From assembly GCF_042655435.1 (NCBI RefSeq), contig NZ_JBHSMG010000002.1:186001-250000 (forward strand): a stretch of 64,000 nucleotides of DNA, in the 5' to 3' direction. This document shows positions 16,826 to 25,454 of the stretch, piece by piece (positions within the stretch are counted from its first letter, which is position 1; the number at the start of each line of letters is the position of its first letter). The notes under the pieces are model-generated. The model saw nothing but the letters and a program-made list of their open reading frames with translations, was not told where the DNA came from and ran no database searches. Position numbers and translations under genes: made by a program. This DNA comes from Lysinimonas soli (GTDB lineage Bacteria > Actinomycetota > Actinomycetes > Actinomycetales > Microbacteriaceae).

Positions 16826-18250
16826 TGTCCGGCCCCGGGTCTGTCTGTTTTCTTGTGTAACTGGCATCGGCTAGTTGAGTCCTAGGCGGTCGCCGTAGGT
16901 CATTGCCAGGGTGTTCAGGATAGCTTTCCAGCCGGCGATTTCTCCGGTCGGGTTCTGGCGGTTGTGTCGTCGTTCGATGACGGCGAGGTAGAGCACTTTC
17001 AGGGCGGATTGCTCGTTGGGGAAGTGTCCGCGCCGTCGGGTCGCGGCCCGGAATCTCGCGTTCAGTGATTCGATCCCGTTGGTCGTGTAGATCAGTTTGC
17101 GGATCTCGATCGGGAAGTCCAGAAACGGGGTGAACTCGCCCCAGGACCGTCGCCACATCCCGATCATCGCCGGATAGGTGCCCTCCCACTCGGTCGCGAA
17201 GTCCTCGAATCGGGCCTCCGCTTCGGCAACGGTTTTGGCTTGGTAGATCTCTCTCAGGCCGCCGGTGATCTCTTTCCAGTATTTCTTCGACGCGAACCGG
17301 AGACTGTTGCGGACCAGGTGCACGACGCAGGTTTGCACCGTTGCGTTGGGCCAGGTTGCCACGATCGATTCGGGGAGCCCTTTCAGGCCATCGCAGCACA
17401 CGATCATGACGTCCAGGATGCCGCGGTTGCGCAGCTCGGTGAGCATGTTCATCCATTGCTTCGCACCCTCGCCGCCCGAAGGCCCCACCCACATTCCGAG
17501 GACGTCACGGTGACCGTCCAGGGTGATGCCCATCGCCACATACACGGGCCGGTTGCCGACCTGGCCGGCGCGAACTTTCAGCACGATCGCGTCGATCAGG
17601 ATCACCGGATACACCGCATCCAACGGCCGAGACTGCCACTCGGCCAGATCGGTCAGGATCTGATCAGTCACCTTCGATACGAGTTCCCGGGAGACCTCGT
17701 CGCCATAGATCTCAGCGAGATGGTTGGCGATATCGCCGGTCGTCATCCCCTTGGCATACAACGAGATCACGGCCTCGTCGAAGCCTGCCAGGCGACGTGA
17801 GTACTTCGGCACCACCGCGGGAGCGAATGTTCCGGCCCGATCCCTGGGCACCTGAACGGTCACTTCCCCGACCTCGGTCCGCACCGTCTTCGGCGTCAAC
17901 CCGTTCCTCGAGTTCAGGCCATTGCGACCGGCGGGATCGTGTTTGTCATAGCCGAGATGGTCGGCCATCTCGACCTCCAACGCGGTCTGCAATACCTGCC
18001 GGGTCAGACCGGTCAGCAGACCATTCGGACCCGTGAGCTCGACACCCTGCCCTCGGGCAGCCGCGACCAGCTCCTCCGCGAGAGAGCCGAAATCGGTCTC
18101 GGCCGGCAACACCTCGCCAGTGTCGGGATCAACCTGCAGATGCTTCTGAAGTTCCTTACTCATGCGTGATCATCTCCACACCACAGCCCCAAGCTGCGGC
18201 ATCACGCCGAACCACTTACACAAGATTCCTGACAGACCCGGGGCCGGACA
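16826..18250 (-). mobile_element. IS256-family insertion sequence
   Basis: A complete-looking element of about 1,425 bp. The ends are inverted repeats of 39 bp (16826-16864 and 18212-18250): 20 identical bases beginning TGTCCGGCCCC, five that differ, then TCTTGTGTAA shared and TGG. One intact transposase gene fills the element on the minus strand. No 8-9 bp target duplication is visible: the left flank is TATGAACC and the right flank TTGTGAAT. One junction may therefore have been rearranged, or the duplication has decayed. Confidence 0.88.
16871..18163 (-). CDS. IS256-family transposase (DDE, mutator type)
   Basis: A 430-residue transposase that cuts and joins the ends of the element. Family features include EVEMADHLGYDKHDPAGRNGLNSRNG near residues 62-87, PRDRAGTFAPAVVPK, SLYAKGMTTGDI, the DDE core starting LIDAIVLKVR, and VCCDGLKGLPESI with TCVVHLVRNSLR, then YTTNGIESLNARFR near the C-terminus (catalytic Glu). 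The frame is intact with no stops, so the element may still be active. ATG at 18163; the stop lies just inside the left repeat. Confidence 0.95.
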   Translation of the reverse strand: MSKELQKHLQVDPDTGEVLPAETDFGSLAEELVAAARGQGVELTGPNGLLTGLTRQVLQTALEVEMADHLGYDKHDPAGRNGLNSRNGLTPKTVRTEVGEVTVQVPRDRAGTFAPAVVPKYSRRLAGFDEAVISLYAKGMTTGDIANHLAEIYGDEVSRELVSKVTDQILTDLAEWQSRPLDAVYPVILIDAIVLKVRAGQVGNRPVYVAMGITLDGHRDVLGMWVGPSGGEGAKQWMNMLTELRNRGILDVMIVCCDGLKGLPESIVATWPNATVQTCVVHLVRNSLRFASKKYWKEITGGLREIYQAKTVAEAEARFEDFATEWEGTYPAMIGMWRRSWGEFTPFLDFPIEIRKLIYTTNGIESLNARFRAATRRRGHFPNEQSALKVLYLAVIERRHNRQNPTGEIAGWKAILNTLAMTYGDRLGLN

Positions 18251-18377
18251 TTGTGAATACGACCGGCAGACTGGGATTGAGCGTAACGGTGAGGGCAACG
18301 GTGAATGGGGTGACCGGCTTGCAGAATTGGGTTGTAGGAAGCGGATACCTGGTTCACTCGTTCTTCTCCAGGGCGAT

Positions 18378-18983
18378 ATGAAAAGCGATCGCTGGTTTGA
18401 AGACACCGCCGAGACAATCTCTCAGGTCGTCGGGCTCAAGTGCATCGATCAGAGCTGGGTTGGGTGGGTCTCGGAAGAGGCCATGGGTTTGGATGCGTTG
18501 AGCTTCGGATTTCGCCTGAGGCTGCTGAAGGCCCCGGATGCCGTGGCCGTCGAAGTGACCCGGATGAAGCTTGGAGTGCCGCTTGGGCCCGTCGAGGAGG
18601 AGATTGCGCTTGCTTTGCCCGACGAGATGCGTCGGGTGGAAGACCTCCTAGATTCGCATTCCGTGCCTGCAGACGCGGAGGAGGGTGTCCTGCGCCTTTG
18701 GCACTATGTCGTCCTTTGTCAGGCACGGCAACGGTGGGCGACCGACGGCGAGCCTCAACTGGAGTTCAAGGAAATTGAAGAGCAATGGGGCTCGATAGAG
18801 CCCAGTTGGAGCCTGCTCAACACGAAAGGCTTCGACAGCTTTTACTTCGGAAGAGGGGCTAGAGCAAGATTTCTCAAGAGAGTCGACTCCTACCTCGCCG
18901 AGGAGAAAAAGCGTTGGAAGTCACCGCAGACCAGCCAGGATTTTCACTCAAGAGGGACTGCTGAAGGTTTTCGTGACTACTGA
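18378..18983 (+). CDS. Orphan hypothetical protein in a lower-GC segment
   Basis: A 201-residue, probably soluble protein that I cannot assign. It begins MKSDRWFEDTAETISQ and has a Trp-rich, mixed charged composition. It has no signal peptide or membrane helix. The C-terminal part has a KRVDSYLAEEKKRWKSPQ helix. ATG 18378 follows an AGGG ribosome site 6 bp away. The same frame is open upstream into the insertion sequence, so the original N-terminus may have been lost when the element landed; the stretch between element and ATG does not look like protein. Base composition and codon use are visibly less GC-rich than in neighbours, suggesting transfer. Confidence 0.55.
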   Translation: MKSDRWFEDTAETISQVVGLKCIDQSWVGWVSEEAMGLDALSFGFRLRLLKAPDAVAVEVTRMKLGVPLGPVEEEIALALPDEMRRVEDLLDSHSVPADAEEGVLRLWHYVVLCQARQRWATDGEPQLEFKEIEEQWGSIEPSWSLLNTKGFDSFYFGRGARARFLKRVDSYLAEEKKRWKSPQTSQDFHSRGTAEGFRDY

Positions 18984-19297
18984 CGTCAGGTGCTTGTGAC
19001 CACTTGCGTGATCGCGGCCCTGGGAAGTCTTTTGCCTAAGCCTGGGATTACCCAGCAAGCACTGCTTGGAGACACCAGTGATCCCGGGCCCTTTGGAGTG
19101 ACACAAACAGCCCACAAGACACAGCATGGGTGGTGCGGCAGCCGGCACCCCTCAGGCGTCAGAAGCCCTCACCACGTGGCCTTGCCGCTCCAGGGTCTCC
19201 ACCGTGGCGGCGCCTATCCGTCGGGGGTGTTGCCGCGGGTCGGTCCTGGCTGGGATACTCAGCGCCCAGGGCGGAACAGGGTGATCGACATTGAACG
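18984..19297. other. Non-coding stretch with no recognised feature
   Basis: About 310 bp between the orphan gene and the MFS gene. It starts with lower-GC sequence like the orphan gene and returns to the genome norm after about 19190. I see no gene, no repeat of the tRNA-Leu 3' end and no clear terminator. Confidence 0.5.
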
Positions 19298-20602
19298 ATG
19301 AGGATTGCGGAGATCCGCAACCGCAGGCTTTCGCGCGTCACACGAGCACCGCACGACATGGCTGACGCCGCGAGCGAGACCGAACCCCCCGAGGGCGGGA
19401 GGCGGACGGTCCTTGCGGTCGGATTCGCGAGTTTCTTCGGCGGAATCAGCCAGGACATCGTCATCCCGATCCTGCCGCTGTATCTCACCCAGATCCTCGG
19501 GCTCGACAAGGCGTTGATCGGGGTCGCCGATGGGCTGGTCACCGCCGCGTCGAGCGCATTCAAGATCATCGCGGGCCGGCTCTCCGACCGGTTCCCCCAG
19601 CAGCGCCCCCTGGTCGTGGCCGGCTACGCCCTGTCGATGATCGGACGCGCCGGACTGGCATTCGCGGTCGGGCCGCTCGCGGTGTTCGGACTGCGGTTCA
19701 CCGACGGCGTGGGCAAGGGGGTGAAGGACCCGCCCAAGGACGTGCTGGTCGCGAACGCCGCGAGCTCGACCCGGCGCGGTCGCAGCTTCGGCATCGCCCG
19801 GATGCTCGACACCTTCGGCTCGGCGGTCGGACCCCTGATCCTGAGCGGACTGCTGTTCCTCTTCATCCAGGGCAAGGTCGCCTCGTCCGACTACTACCGC
19901 TGGCTGCTGGTGATCTCGGCGCTGGTGCTGATCGTGACGATCACGATCGTGATCTTCGGGATCCGCGAGACCCGTCGGGTGCGCAGCACCGCGGTCGCCG
20001 TGCGAACTCCCCTCGCCCGTTCGTACTACCTGTTCGTCGCGATCGCGGGCGTGTTCGCGCTGGCGAACTCGTCGGATGCCTTCCTGATCCTGCGCGCCCA
20101 GAACCTCGGGCTCGGCGTGATCGCCATCCCGCTGGCCTACGCGGTGATGAACGTCATCTACGGATCGCTGGCCCTTCCCGCCGGGATCCTCTCCGACCGG
20201 CTCGGGCGGCTGCCGCTCATCACGATCGGCTGGGCGGCGTACGCCCTGTGCTACCTCGGCTTCGCCGTAGCCGGTAGCGCGTGGGAGGTGTGGCCCCTGT
20301 TCGCGTTCTACGGCGTCTATTACGCCGTGACCGAGGGCGTCTCGAAGGCGCTCATCGCCGACACGGTCGGACCGACCGCGCGCGGGCGTGCATTCGGCAT
20401 CTACAACACGGTCGTCGGGCTCGCGGCCCTTCCGGCCGGTCTGCTCGCGGGAGCGCTGTGGGACGGCTTCGGCCCGAGCGCGCCGTTCTACTGCAGCGCC
20501 GGGATCGCGGCGCTCGCCGTCGTTCTGCTGCTCGCGTTCAGGAGTCGGCTGCGCCCGGCGCAGGTGCCGACGCCGGCACCGGACGACGCTGAGGGGCGAT
20601 GA
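19298..20602 (+). CDS. MFS transporter
   Basis: A 434-residue protein with about 12 membrane helices of the major facilitator superfamily. The loop 2-3 motif GRLSDRFPQQRPL and its second-half copy GILSDRLGRLPL are the family signatures. GVGKGVKDPPKDVLVANA after helix 4 resembles predicted multidrug or metabolite exporters. Substrate is unknown. The start may be the ATG at 19298 or MADAAS at 19358; neither has a strong ribosome site. The 3' end overlaps the convergent gene by 65 bp. Confidence 0.85.
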   Translation: MRIAEIRNRRLSRVTRAPHDMADAASETEPPEGGRRTVLAVGFASFFGGISQDIVIPILPLYLTQILGLDKALIGVADGLVTAASSAFKIIAGRLSDRFPQQRPLVVAGYALSMIGRAGLAFAVGPLAVFGLRFTDGVGKGVKDPPKDVLVANAASSTRRGRSFGIARMLDTFGSAVGPLILSGLLFLFIQGKVASSDYYRWLLVISALVLIVTITIVIFGIRETRRVRSTAVAVRTPLARSYYLFVAIAGVFALANSSDAFLILRAQNLGLGVIAIPLAYAVMNVIYGSLALPAGILSDRLGRLPLITIGWAAYALCYLGFAVAGSAWEVWPLFAFYGVYYAVTEGVSKALIADTVGPTARGRAFGIYNTVVGLAALPAGLLAGALWDGFGPSAPFYCSAGIAALAVVLLLAFRSRLRPAQVPTPAPDDAEGR

Positions 20603-21035
20603 GCACCAGCCCGAGGTAGGTGATCACGGCGACGGCGAGGTGCATCACGGCGAGGATTCCGACGGCGCTCGCCGGCTGGCCGGAGTACAGGATCCAGGCG
20701 TCGGGGGCGAAGCTGACCAGGGTGACCAGGATCGCGAGCCAGAGGAACAGGCGTCGCGCTCGCGTGGTCACCAGGGCGGTCAGCGGCCAGGCGATGCCGG
20801 CTCCCAGCACGCCGACGATCGTGAACTTGCCGTAGTCGGCGAACTGGAAGTGCTCGTACCCCGCCGTCGAGGGATCGAGCGCGATCCCGAGGGCGGCGAG
20901 TCCGGCGCAGGCGGCGACCGATCCCGTCACCGCGACGACGGTCGCGAGCAGCCAGCGCCAGAGTGAGGGCTGGGCCGCGCCCCACGGGAAGTCGAGATGC
21001 AGGGCGGCCGGGCCGCGAAGGGAGGACGAGCTCAT
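20538..21035 (-). CDS. Four-helix membrane protein, DUF6069-like
   Basis: A 165-residue protein with four hydrophobic helices (about 25-48, 68-87, 94-112 and 122-143). The stretch GKFTIVGVLGAGIAWPL... with FLWLAILVTLVSFAPD and AVMHLAVAVITY resembles the DUF6069 family of unknown function. The ATG at 21035 is followed by a polar N-terminus. The last 65 bp overlap the 3' end of the MFS gene on the other strand, and the LysE gene diverges from it. No function can be given. Confidence 0.75.
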   Translation of the reverse strand: MSSSSLRGPAALHLDFPWGAAQPSLWRWLLATVVAVTGSVAACAGLAALGIALDPSTAGYEHFQFADYGKFTIVGVLGAGIAWPLTALVTTRARRLFLWLAILVTLVSFAPDAWILYSGQPASAVGILAVMHLAVAVITYLGLVLIAPQRRPVPASAPAPGAADS

Positions 21036-21101
21036 CCGGTCAGTCCAGCAGGGCGCCTCTGAGATTCCTCGCAGATGAACCGCCGTCGCTACCATCGGGG
21101 C

Positions 21102-21737
21102 ATGGTCCCGCTCTCCCAGCTGCTGACGTTCGCCGCCGCGGCCGCCCTGCTGATCGCGTTGCCCGGCCCCAGCGTGCTGTTCGTGATCGGGCGAACGCTC
21201 GCGCTCGGCCGCCGCGCGGGCCTGCTGAGCGTCGTGGGAAACGCGAGCGGGATGCTCGTGCAGACCGCCGCCGTCGCGCTCGGGGTCGGCGCGATCATCG
21301 CCGAGTCGATCGCGGTGCTGACCGTGGTCAAGCTCGCCGGAGCGGCCTACCTGATCTTCTTGGGCATCCAGGCCATCCGTCATCGCCACGAGGTGCAGGC
21401 GCCCGTCGAACGGGCCGTGCCGCGCTCGGCCTGGCGGCTGCTCGCCCAGGGCTTCGTCGTCGGGGTCACCAACCCCAAGTCGATCGTCTTCTTCGTGGCG
21501 ATCCTGCCCCAGTTCGTCGATCCCGCCGCGGGGCCGATCCCACCCCAGCTCGCCGAACTCGGCCTCGTCTTCGTCGTGCTCGCCCTCGGCATGGACAGCA
21601 TCTGGGCGCTCACCGCCGGAGCGGCGCGGCACTGGTTCGCCCGCTCCCCGCGCCGGCTCTCGCGCCTGGGCGTCGTCGGCGGGGTCATGATGATCGGCCT
21701 CGGCGGCACCCTCGCCGTCACGGGCGCCAAGAGCTGA
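21102..21737 (+). CDS. LysE/RhtB-family amino-acid exporter
   Basis: A 211-residue protein with six predicted membrane helices. The N-terminal part carries the family pattern LLIALPGPSVLFVIGRTLALGRRAG and GNASGMLVQTAAVALGVG, followed by KLAGAAYLIFLGIQAIR and GFVVGVTNPKSIVFFVAILPQFVD. These exporters release amino acids such as lysine, threonine or homoserine, and the substrate is not predictable here. The start MVPLSQ at 21102 is preferred over an ATG 27 bp upstream because it directly precedes the first helix. Confidence 0.88.
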   Translation: MVPLSQLLTFAAAAALLIALPGPSVLFVIGRTLALGRRAGLLSVVGNASGMLVQTAAVALGVGAIIAESIAVLTVVKLAGAAYLIFLGIQAIRHRHEVQAPVERAVPRSAWRLLAQGFVVGVTNPKSIVFFVAILPQFVDPAAGPIPPQLAELGLVFVVLALGMDSIWALTAGAARHWFARSPRRLSRLGVVGGVMMIGLGGTLAVTGAKS

Positions 21738-21741
21738 TCCG

Positions 21742-23355
21742 CTAGGCGACCTGGACGTCGACCTCGTGGTATCCGGTCGCCCCATCGGGGATCACGTCGG
21801 CGTGCTGCGAGGTCTGCACCTCGCCCGCGGCGTCGGTCGCGCGCACCCGGAGCTTGTGCGTGCCCGAGGAGGCGTTCCAGGTCCATCTCCACTGCACCCA
21901 GGTGTCGACCGAGATCGCGGTGGCCAATGTCGCCTCGTTCCACGGGCCGTCGTCGACCTGCACCTCCACCTTCGAGATGCCGGTGTGCTGATGCCAGGCC
22001 ACGCCCGCGACCACGAGCTGCCCGCGGCTCACGATCGTTCCCTGGCGGGGCACGTCGATGCGCGACTCCAGCTTGATCGGGCCGTGGTCGCTCCAGCCCC
22101 GTTCGGTCCAGTAGGCGGCGTGGTCGGCGAAACGGGTGACCTCCAGTTCGACGACCCATTTGGTGGCCGAGACGTAGCCGTAGAGCCCGGGCACCACCAT
22201 CCGCACCGGGGACCCGTGCTCGGCCGGCAGGGGTTCGTCGTTCATGCCGATCGCGAGGATCGCGTTGCGGTCGGCCTCGAGCAGCGCCACCAGGGGGGTG
22301 CTGGCCGTGAACCCGTCGGAGCTTCGCGAGAGCACCATGTCGGCGGAGGCCGTCGGCGCGGCCCGGGCCAGCAGGTGCCGGATCGGATAACCCAACCACT
22401 TCGCGGTGCCGATCAGATCGCCGCCGACCTCGTTCGACACGCACATCAGGGTCGTGTAGCTCTCTTCCAGCGGAAGGGCGATGAGTTCGGCCCAGCCGAG
22501 CGTCACGGGATGCTCAACCAGCCCGGTGATCTTCAGCTGCCAGTCGTCGGGGTTGAGTTGCGGCACCTGGAGGGCGGTGTCGATGCGGTAGAAGTCGGCG
22601 TTCGGCGTGACGACGGGGGTCAGGCCGGCGACGGCCAACTCGGCGCCGGCGGGAACCGCCGGGGCGGCCACGCTGGGCGTCGGCAGGCGGAAGGCGTTGC
22701 GCGCCGCCGTCGCGGCACGTGAGCCGGCCTGCAGGGCGTAGCCGCCCAGGGCGCTCAGGGCGCCGATCGTGACCGCGCCCGCGGAGAGCCCCAGAAAGCG
22801 CCGGCGCGTGAGTCGGGCGGCGGCGTCGGCGGTCGACGGGCCCGAGGCGGCGCCCGCCGTGCGCAGAGTCGCCGGGTTCACGGGCCGGGCCGGCACCGGC
22901 TCGGCGAGCCGTCTGAGCAGGAAGCCGAGCGCGAGCACGGCGACGACGGTGGCGACGGCCGCCGGGATGACGTCGAGCAGCGAGGAGCCGGAGCGTGCGA
23001 TCGCGGCGCCCGCCCCGAACACGCCCAGGGCGCCGATGAGGAGCCGGCCGATCGGCGGCCGGCGGCGTTCGAGCACCCCGGCGCCGGCCGACACGAGCGC
23101 GAGCACGACGCCGACCCCGGTCAGCAGGGCGGCCTTGTCGCCGGTGCCGAACAGGGCGATCGCGACCTGCTTCGCCCAGGCAGGCGCCCAGTCGATCAGC
23201 TGGGAACCGACGACGAGCAGCGGGCCCGCGGTGGGCGCGACGGCGGCGGCAACGAGCTCGGCGACGCCGAGGCCGAGGATCACCGAGGCGAGGCCGGCGA
23301 CGGCGGGCATGGCCTGGCCGAGGAGGCGACGTGGCGCCGGCGGCCGATCGGACAT
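21742..23355 (-). CDS. Membrane-anchored molybdopterin oxidoreductase (sulfite-oxidase fold)
   Basis: A 537-residue protein in two parts. Residues 10-150 hold four to five membrane helices. Residues 181-205 resemble a twin-arginine signal (LTRRRFLGLSAGAV) leading outside. The rest is a sulfite oxidase-type Moco domain: NADFYRIDTAL, DWQLKITGLVEHP, the molybdenum-ligand Cys305 in TLMCVSNEVGG, GLYGYVSATKWV, and a C-terminal Mo-co dimerisation domain (VAWHQHTGISKVEVQVDDGPW). It probably oxidises or reduces a small substrate outside the membrane; which one is unknown. The gene converges on lysE with 4 bp between them. Confidence 0.92.
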   Translation of the reverse strand: MSDRPPAPRRLLGQAMPAVAGLASVILGLGVAELVAAAVAPTAGPLLVVGSQLIDWAPAWAKQVAIALFGTGDKAALLTGVGVVLALVSAGAGVLERRRPPIGRLLIGALGVFGAGAAIARSGSSLLDVIPAAVATVVAVLALGFLLRRLAEPVPARPVNPATLRTAGAASGPSTADAAARLTRRRFLGLSAGAVTIGALSALGGYALQAGSRAATAARNAFRLPTPSVAAPAVPAGAELAVAGLTPVVTPNADFYRIDTALQVPQLNPDDWQLKITGLVEHPVTLGWAELIALPLEESYTTLMCVSNEVGGDLIGTAKWLGYPIRHLLARAAPTASADMVLSRSSDGFTASTPLVALLEADRNAILAIGMNDEPLPAEHGSPVRMVVPGLYGYVSATKWVVELEVTRFADHAAYWTERGWSDHGPIKLESRIDVPRQGTIVSRGQLVVAGVAWHQHTGISKVEVQVDDGPWNEATLATAISVDTWVQWRWTWNASSGTHKLRVRATDAAGEVQTSQHADVIPDGATGYHEVDVQVA

Positions 23356-23408
23356 GGCGTCAGCCTAGGTGCGCGATCCCGACCCTCGCTGTGTCCGCGC
23401 GGAGTGGA

Positions 23409-24764
23409 TCAGGGCGAGGGGTCGGCGGCGTCGTATTCGCGGAAGCCGCGCTGCACGCGCAGGATGACGCCGACCGCCGCGACGATCAGCAGACCGCCGA
23501 GCGCGGGCGGGAACCAGAGCGCGACGAGGGTCGCGAGCGTGCCCATGTAGAGGTCGCCGATCCGCGGCCCGCCGGTGACGACGACGGTGAAGATGCCCTG
23601 CAGCCGGCCGCGCATCCCGTCGGGCGCCGCGGTCAGCATCATGGTCGTGCGGAAGATCGCGCTCACCTCGTCGGAGGCACCCGTACCGGCCAGGGCGACT
23701 CCCGCGATCACGAGGGCGACCACGTTGACGTGCGCGATGTCGGCGCCGACGCGGCCGAACCATCCGGTCTGCATCGCCCCGACGACGAGCCCGAAGAGGG
23801 CCACGAAGCCGCCGTACAGCATGACGCTGCCGCCGATCGCGAGGCCGTAGCGCCGCACGTGGCGGACCGGGCCGCTGAACAGGCTGGTGAGGAAGGTGCC
23901 GGTCGCGGCGCAGGCGGTGAGGATGCCGACCGTGACGGGTCCGCCGCCGATGACGAGCGCGCCGACCGCCGGCAGGATCACGAAGGGGCGGCCGAGGCCC
24001 ATGGCGAGCAGGTCGATCAGGAAGCCCGCGCGGATGTTGGGGGCACGCACCAGGAAGGCGAGCCCGTCGCGCAGGGAGCGCCACCCCGCACCCGAGGTCT
24101 CGCCGAGCGGGGCGAGCTTGGGCAGCGAGAGGATCCCCAGAAAGCCCGCCGTGAACAGCAGCGCGTCGACCGTGTACGTCCAGGCGAAGCCCGTGGTCGC
24201 GACCAGCACGCCCGCGACGGCCGGACCGAGGGTCAGCTGGATGCCGAACGCGATCCCGTTGAGGGCGCTCGCCGGAGCCAGCAGCCCGGCCGGCAGGATC
24301 CGCGGATACACCGAGCTGCGGGTGGCCTGAGTGATGGTCGCCGCGACCGCGTTGATCGTGGTGAACGCGTAGAACGGCCAGACCGGCACGTGGCCGCCGT
24401 CGGCGAGCTCGATCCAGGCGAGCGTGATGAGTCCCAGGGTGCTGAGCCAGCCCGTGATGGCGCTGATGATGAGCACGAGCCGGCGGTCGAAGGCATCGGC
24501 CAGCACGCCGCCCCAGAGCCCGGCGATGACCATCGGAACCAGCGAGATGCCCCCGACGAGCGAGACGGCGAGCGTCGAGCGGGTGATGTCGTAGATCTGC
24601 AGGCCGACGGCGACCAGGGTGAGCTGGGCGCCGACGCCCGAGACGGTGGCGCCGATCCACAGCCGGGCGAAGGCGGGCGAGCGACGCAGCGGGGTGATGT
24701 CGACGAGACGCCGGCGGCGGTCGGTCGGCGCGGGGAGCTCCGGCGCGCTCGTTGGTTCGCTCAC
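23409..24764 (-). CDS. MFS transporter, EntS/DHA3-like
   Basis: A 451-residue, 12-helix major facilitator. It starts at GTG 24764 with a proline-rich N-terminus, then LRRSPAFARLWIGATVSGVGAQLT, typical of EntS-like (DHA3) exporters of siderophores and drugs. Loop GGVLADAFDRRLVL is the family loop 2-3 motif. The C-terminus ends LRVQRGFREYDAADPSP. Substrate is unknown. It diverges from the rhodanese gene across a 117-bp gap. Confidence 0.87.
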   Translation of the reverse strand: MSEPTSAPELPAPTDRRRRLVDITPLRRSPAFARLWIGATVSGVGAQLTLVAVGLQIYDITRSTLAVSLVGGISLVPMVIAGLWGGVLADAFDRRLVLIISAITGWLSTLGLITLAWIELADGGHVPVWPFYAFTTINAVAATITQATRSSVYPRILPAGLLAPASALNGIAFGIQLTLGPAVAGVLVATTGFAWTYTVDALLFTAGFLGILSLPKLAPLGETSGAGWRSLRDGLAFLVRAPNIRAGFLIDLLAMGLGRPFVILPAVGALVIGGGPVTVGILTACAATGTFLTSLFSGPVRHVRRYGLAIGGSVMLYGGFVALFGLVVGAMQTGWFGRVGADIAHVNVVALVIAGVALAGTGASDEVSAIFRTTMMLTAAPDGMRGRLQGIFTVVVTGGPRIGDLYMGTLATLVALWFPPALGGLLIVAAVGVILRVQRGFREYDAADPSP

Positions 24765-24881
24765 TTCTGTCGAGGGTAGTCGGTTCGACGAGGGGGCCGT
24801 TCGCCCGGGATGGCAGTCCCTCGGCGAAGGCTGGCAGCGCCGGCGCTCAGGCTCGGCGAGCCCTGCGGCTAGCGTCGAGGA

Positions 24882-25343
24882 ATGACGAGCATCGAGACAT
24901 CCGGACCGTCGACCGCGGCGCGCGAGGCGGCGATCGAGCACTTCGCGGCGAAGCTTCGGTACGAGACCGATCCGTCGGATGTCGCGGCGGCCCTCGCGGC
25001 CGGCGAACGGCTCGTGCTCGTCGACACCCGCGGGCACGCGGCCTGGCATCAGGGCCGCGCGGTCGGTGCCGTGCACCTGCCGACCGCCGAGATCGCCGAG
25101 CGCGCGCCCCGCGAGATCCCGCTCGACACCCCGGTGGTCGTGTACTGCTGGGGCCCCGGATGCAACGGCTCGACGAAGGCCGCCCTGCAGTTCAGCCGCC
25201 TGGGCTACGAGGTGCGCGAGCTGATCGGGGGCTTCGAGTACTGGGCCCGGGAGGGGCTCGCCGTCGTCGACCACGACGGCCCGGTGCCGCGGCCCGTCGA
25301 CGAGTTGACCGGACCCCGCAACGCGATCGACTGCGACTGCTGA
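24882..25343 (+). CDS. Single-domain rhodanese-like protein
   Basis: A 153-residue cytoplasmic protein with one rhodanese domain (about 25-135). It has LVDTRGHAAWHQGRAVGAVHLP, the catalytic loop VVVYCWGPGCNGSTKAALQF with the active Cys, and a GGFEYWAREG end. Rhodanese domains carry sulfur as a persulfide. The loop CWGPGC is longer than the usual six residues and has an extra cysteine, so a transferase, sensor or arsenate-related role is also possible. ATG follows GAGGA. Confidence 0.9.
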   Translation: MTSIETSGPSTAAREAAIEHFAAKLRYETDPSDVAAALAAGERLVLVDTRGHAAWHQGRAVGAVHLPTAEIAERAPREIPLDTPVVVYCWGPGCNGSTKAALQFSRLGYEVRELIGGFEYWAREGLAVVDHDGPVPRPVDELTGPRNAIDCDC

Positions 25344-25416
25344 CCCGCCCCTCGCGAGACAGCGTGGATACAGACAAGCGGTTGGAGCCCTATCGCGCGG
25401 GCCAAATCGCGGGATT

Positions 25417-25424
25417 TGTATACA
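25417..25424. promoter_or_regulatory. Candidate GntR operator TGTATACA
   Basis: A perfect 8-bp palindrome TGTATACA, 31 bp upstream of the gntR start. A similar half site (GGATACAGA) lies at about 25366-25374. FCD-type GntR proteins usually bind short A/T-centred palindromes of this shape. Autoregulation of the methylcitrate operon is inferred. Confidence 0.45.
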
Positions 25425-25454
25425 GAATGGCATCGAGGGGCGTAGCATCGCCCC

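Noticed and set aside
16817..18258. Target site duplication of the IS256 element
   Set aside because: The flanking 8-9 bases on each side do not match.
18162..18983. A 273-codon frame starting inside the insertion sequence
   Set aside because: The first part reads through the IS end and a stretch with no protein-like sequence. The ATG at 18378 with AGGG before it is a better start.
16553..19297. Integrative element in tRNA-Leu
   Set aside because: No copy of the tRNA 3' end and no integrase were found, only the IS and one orphan gene.
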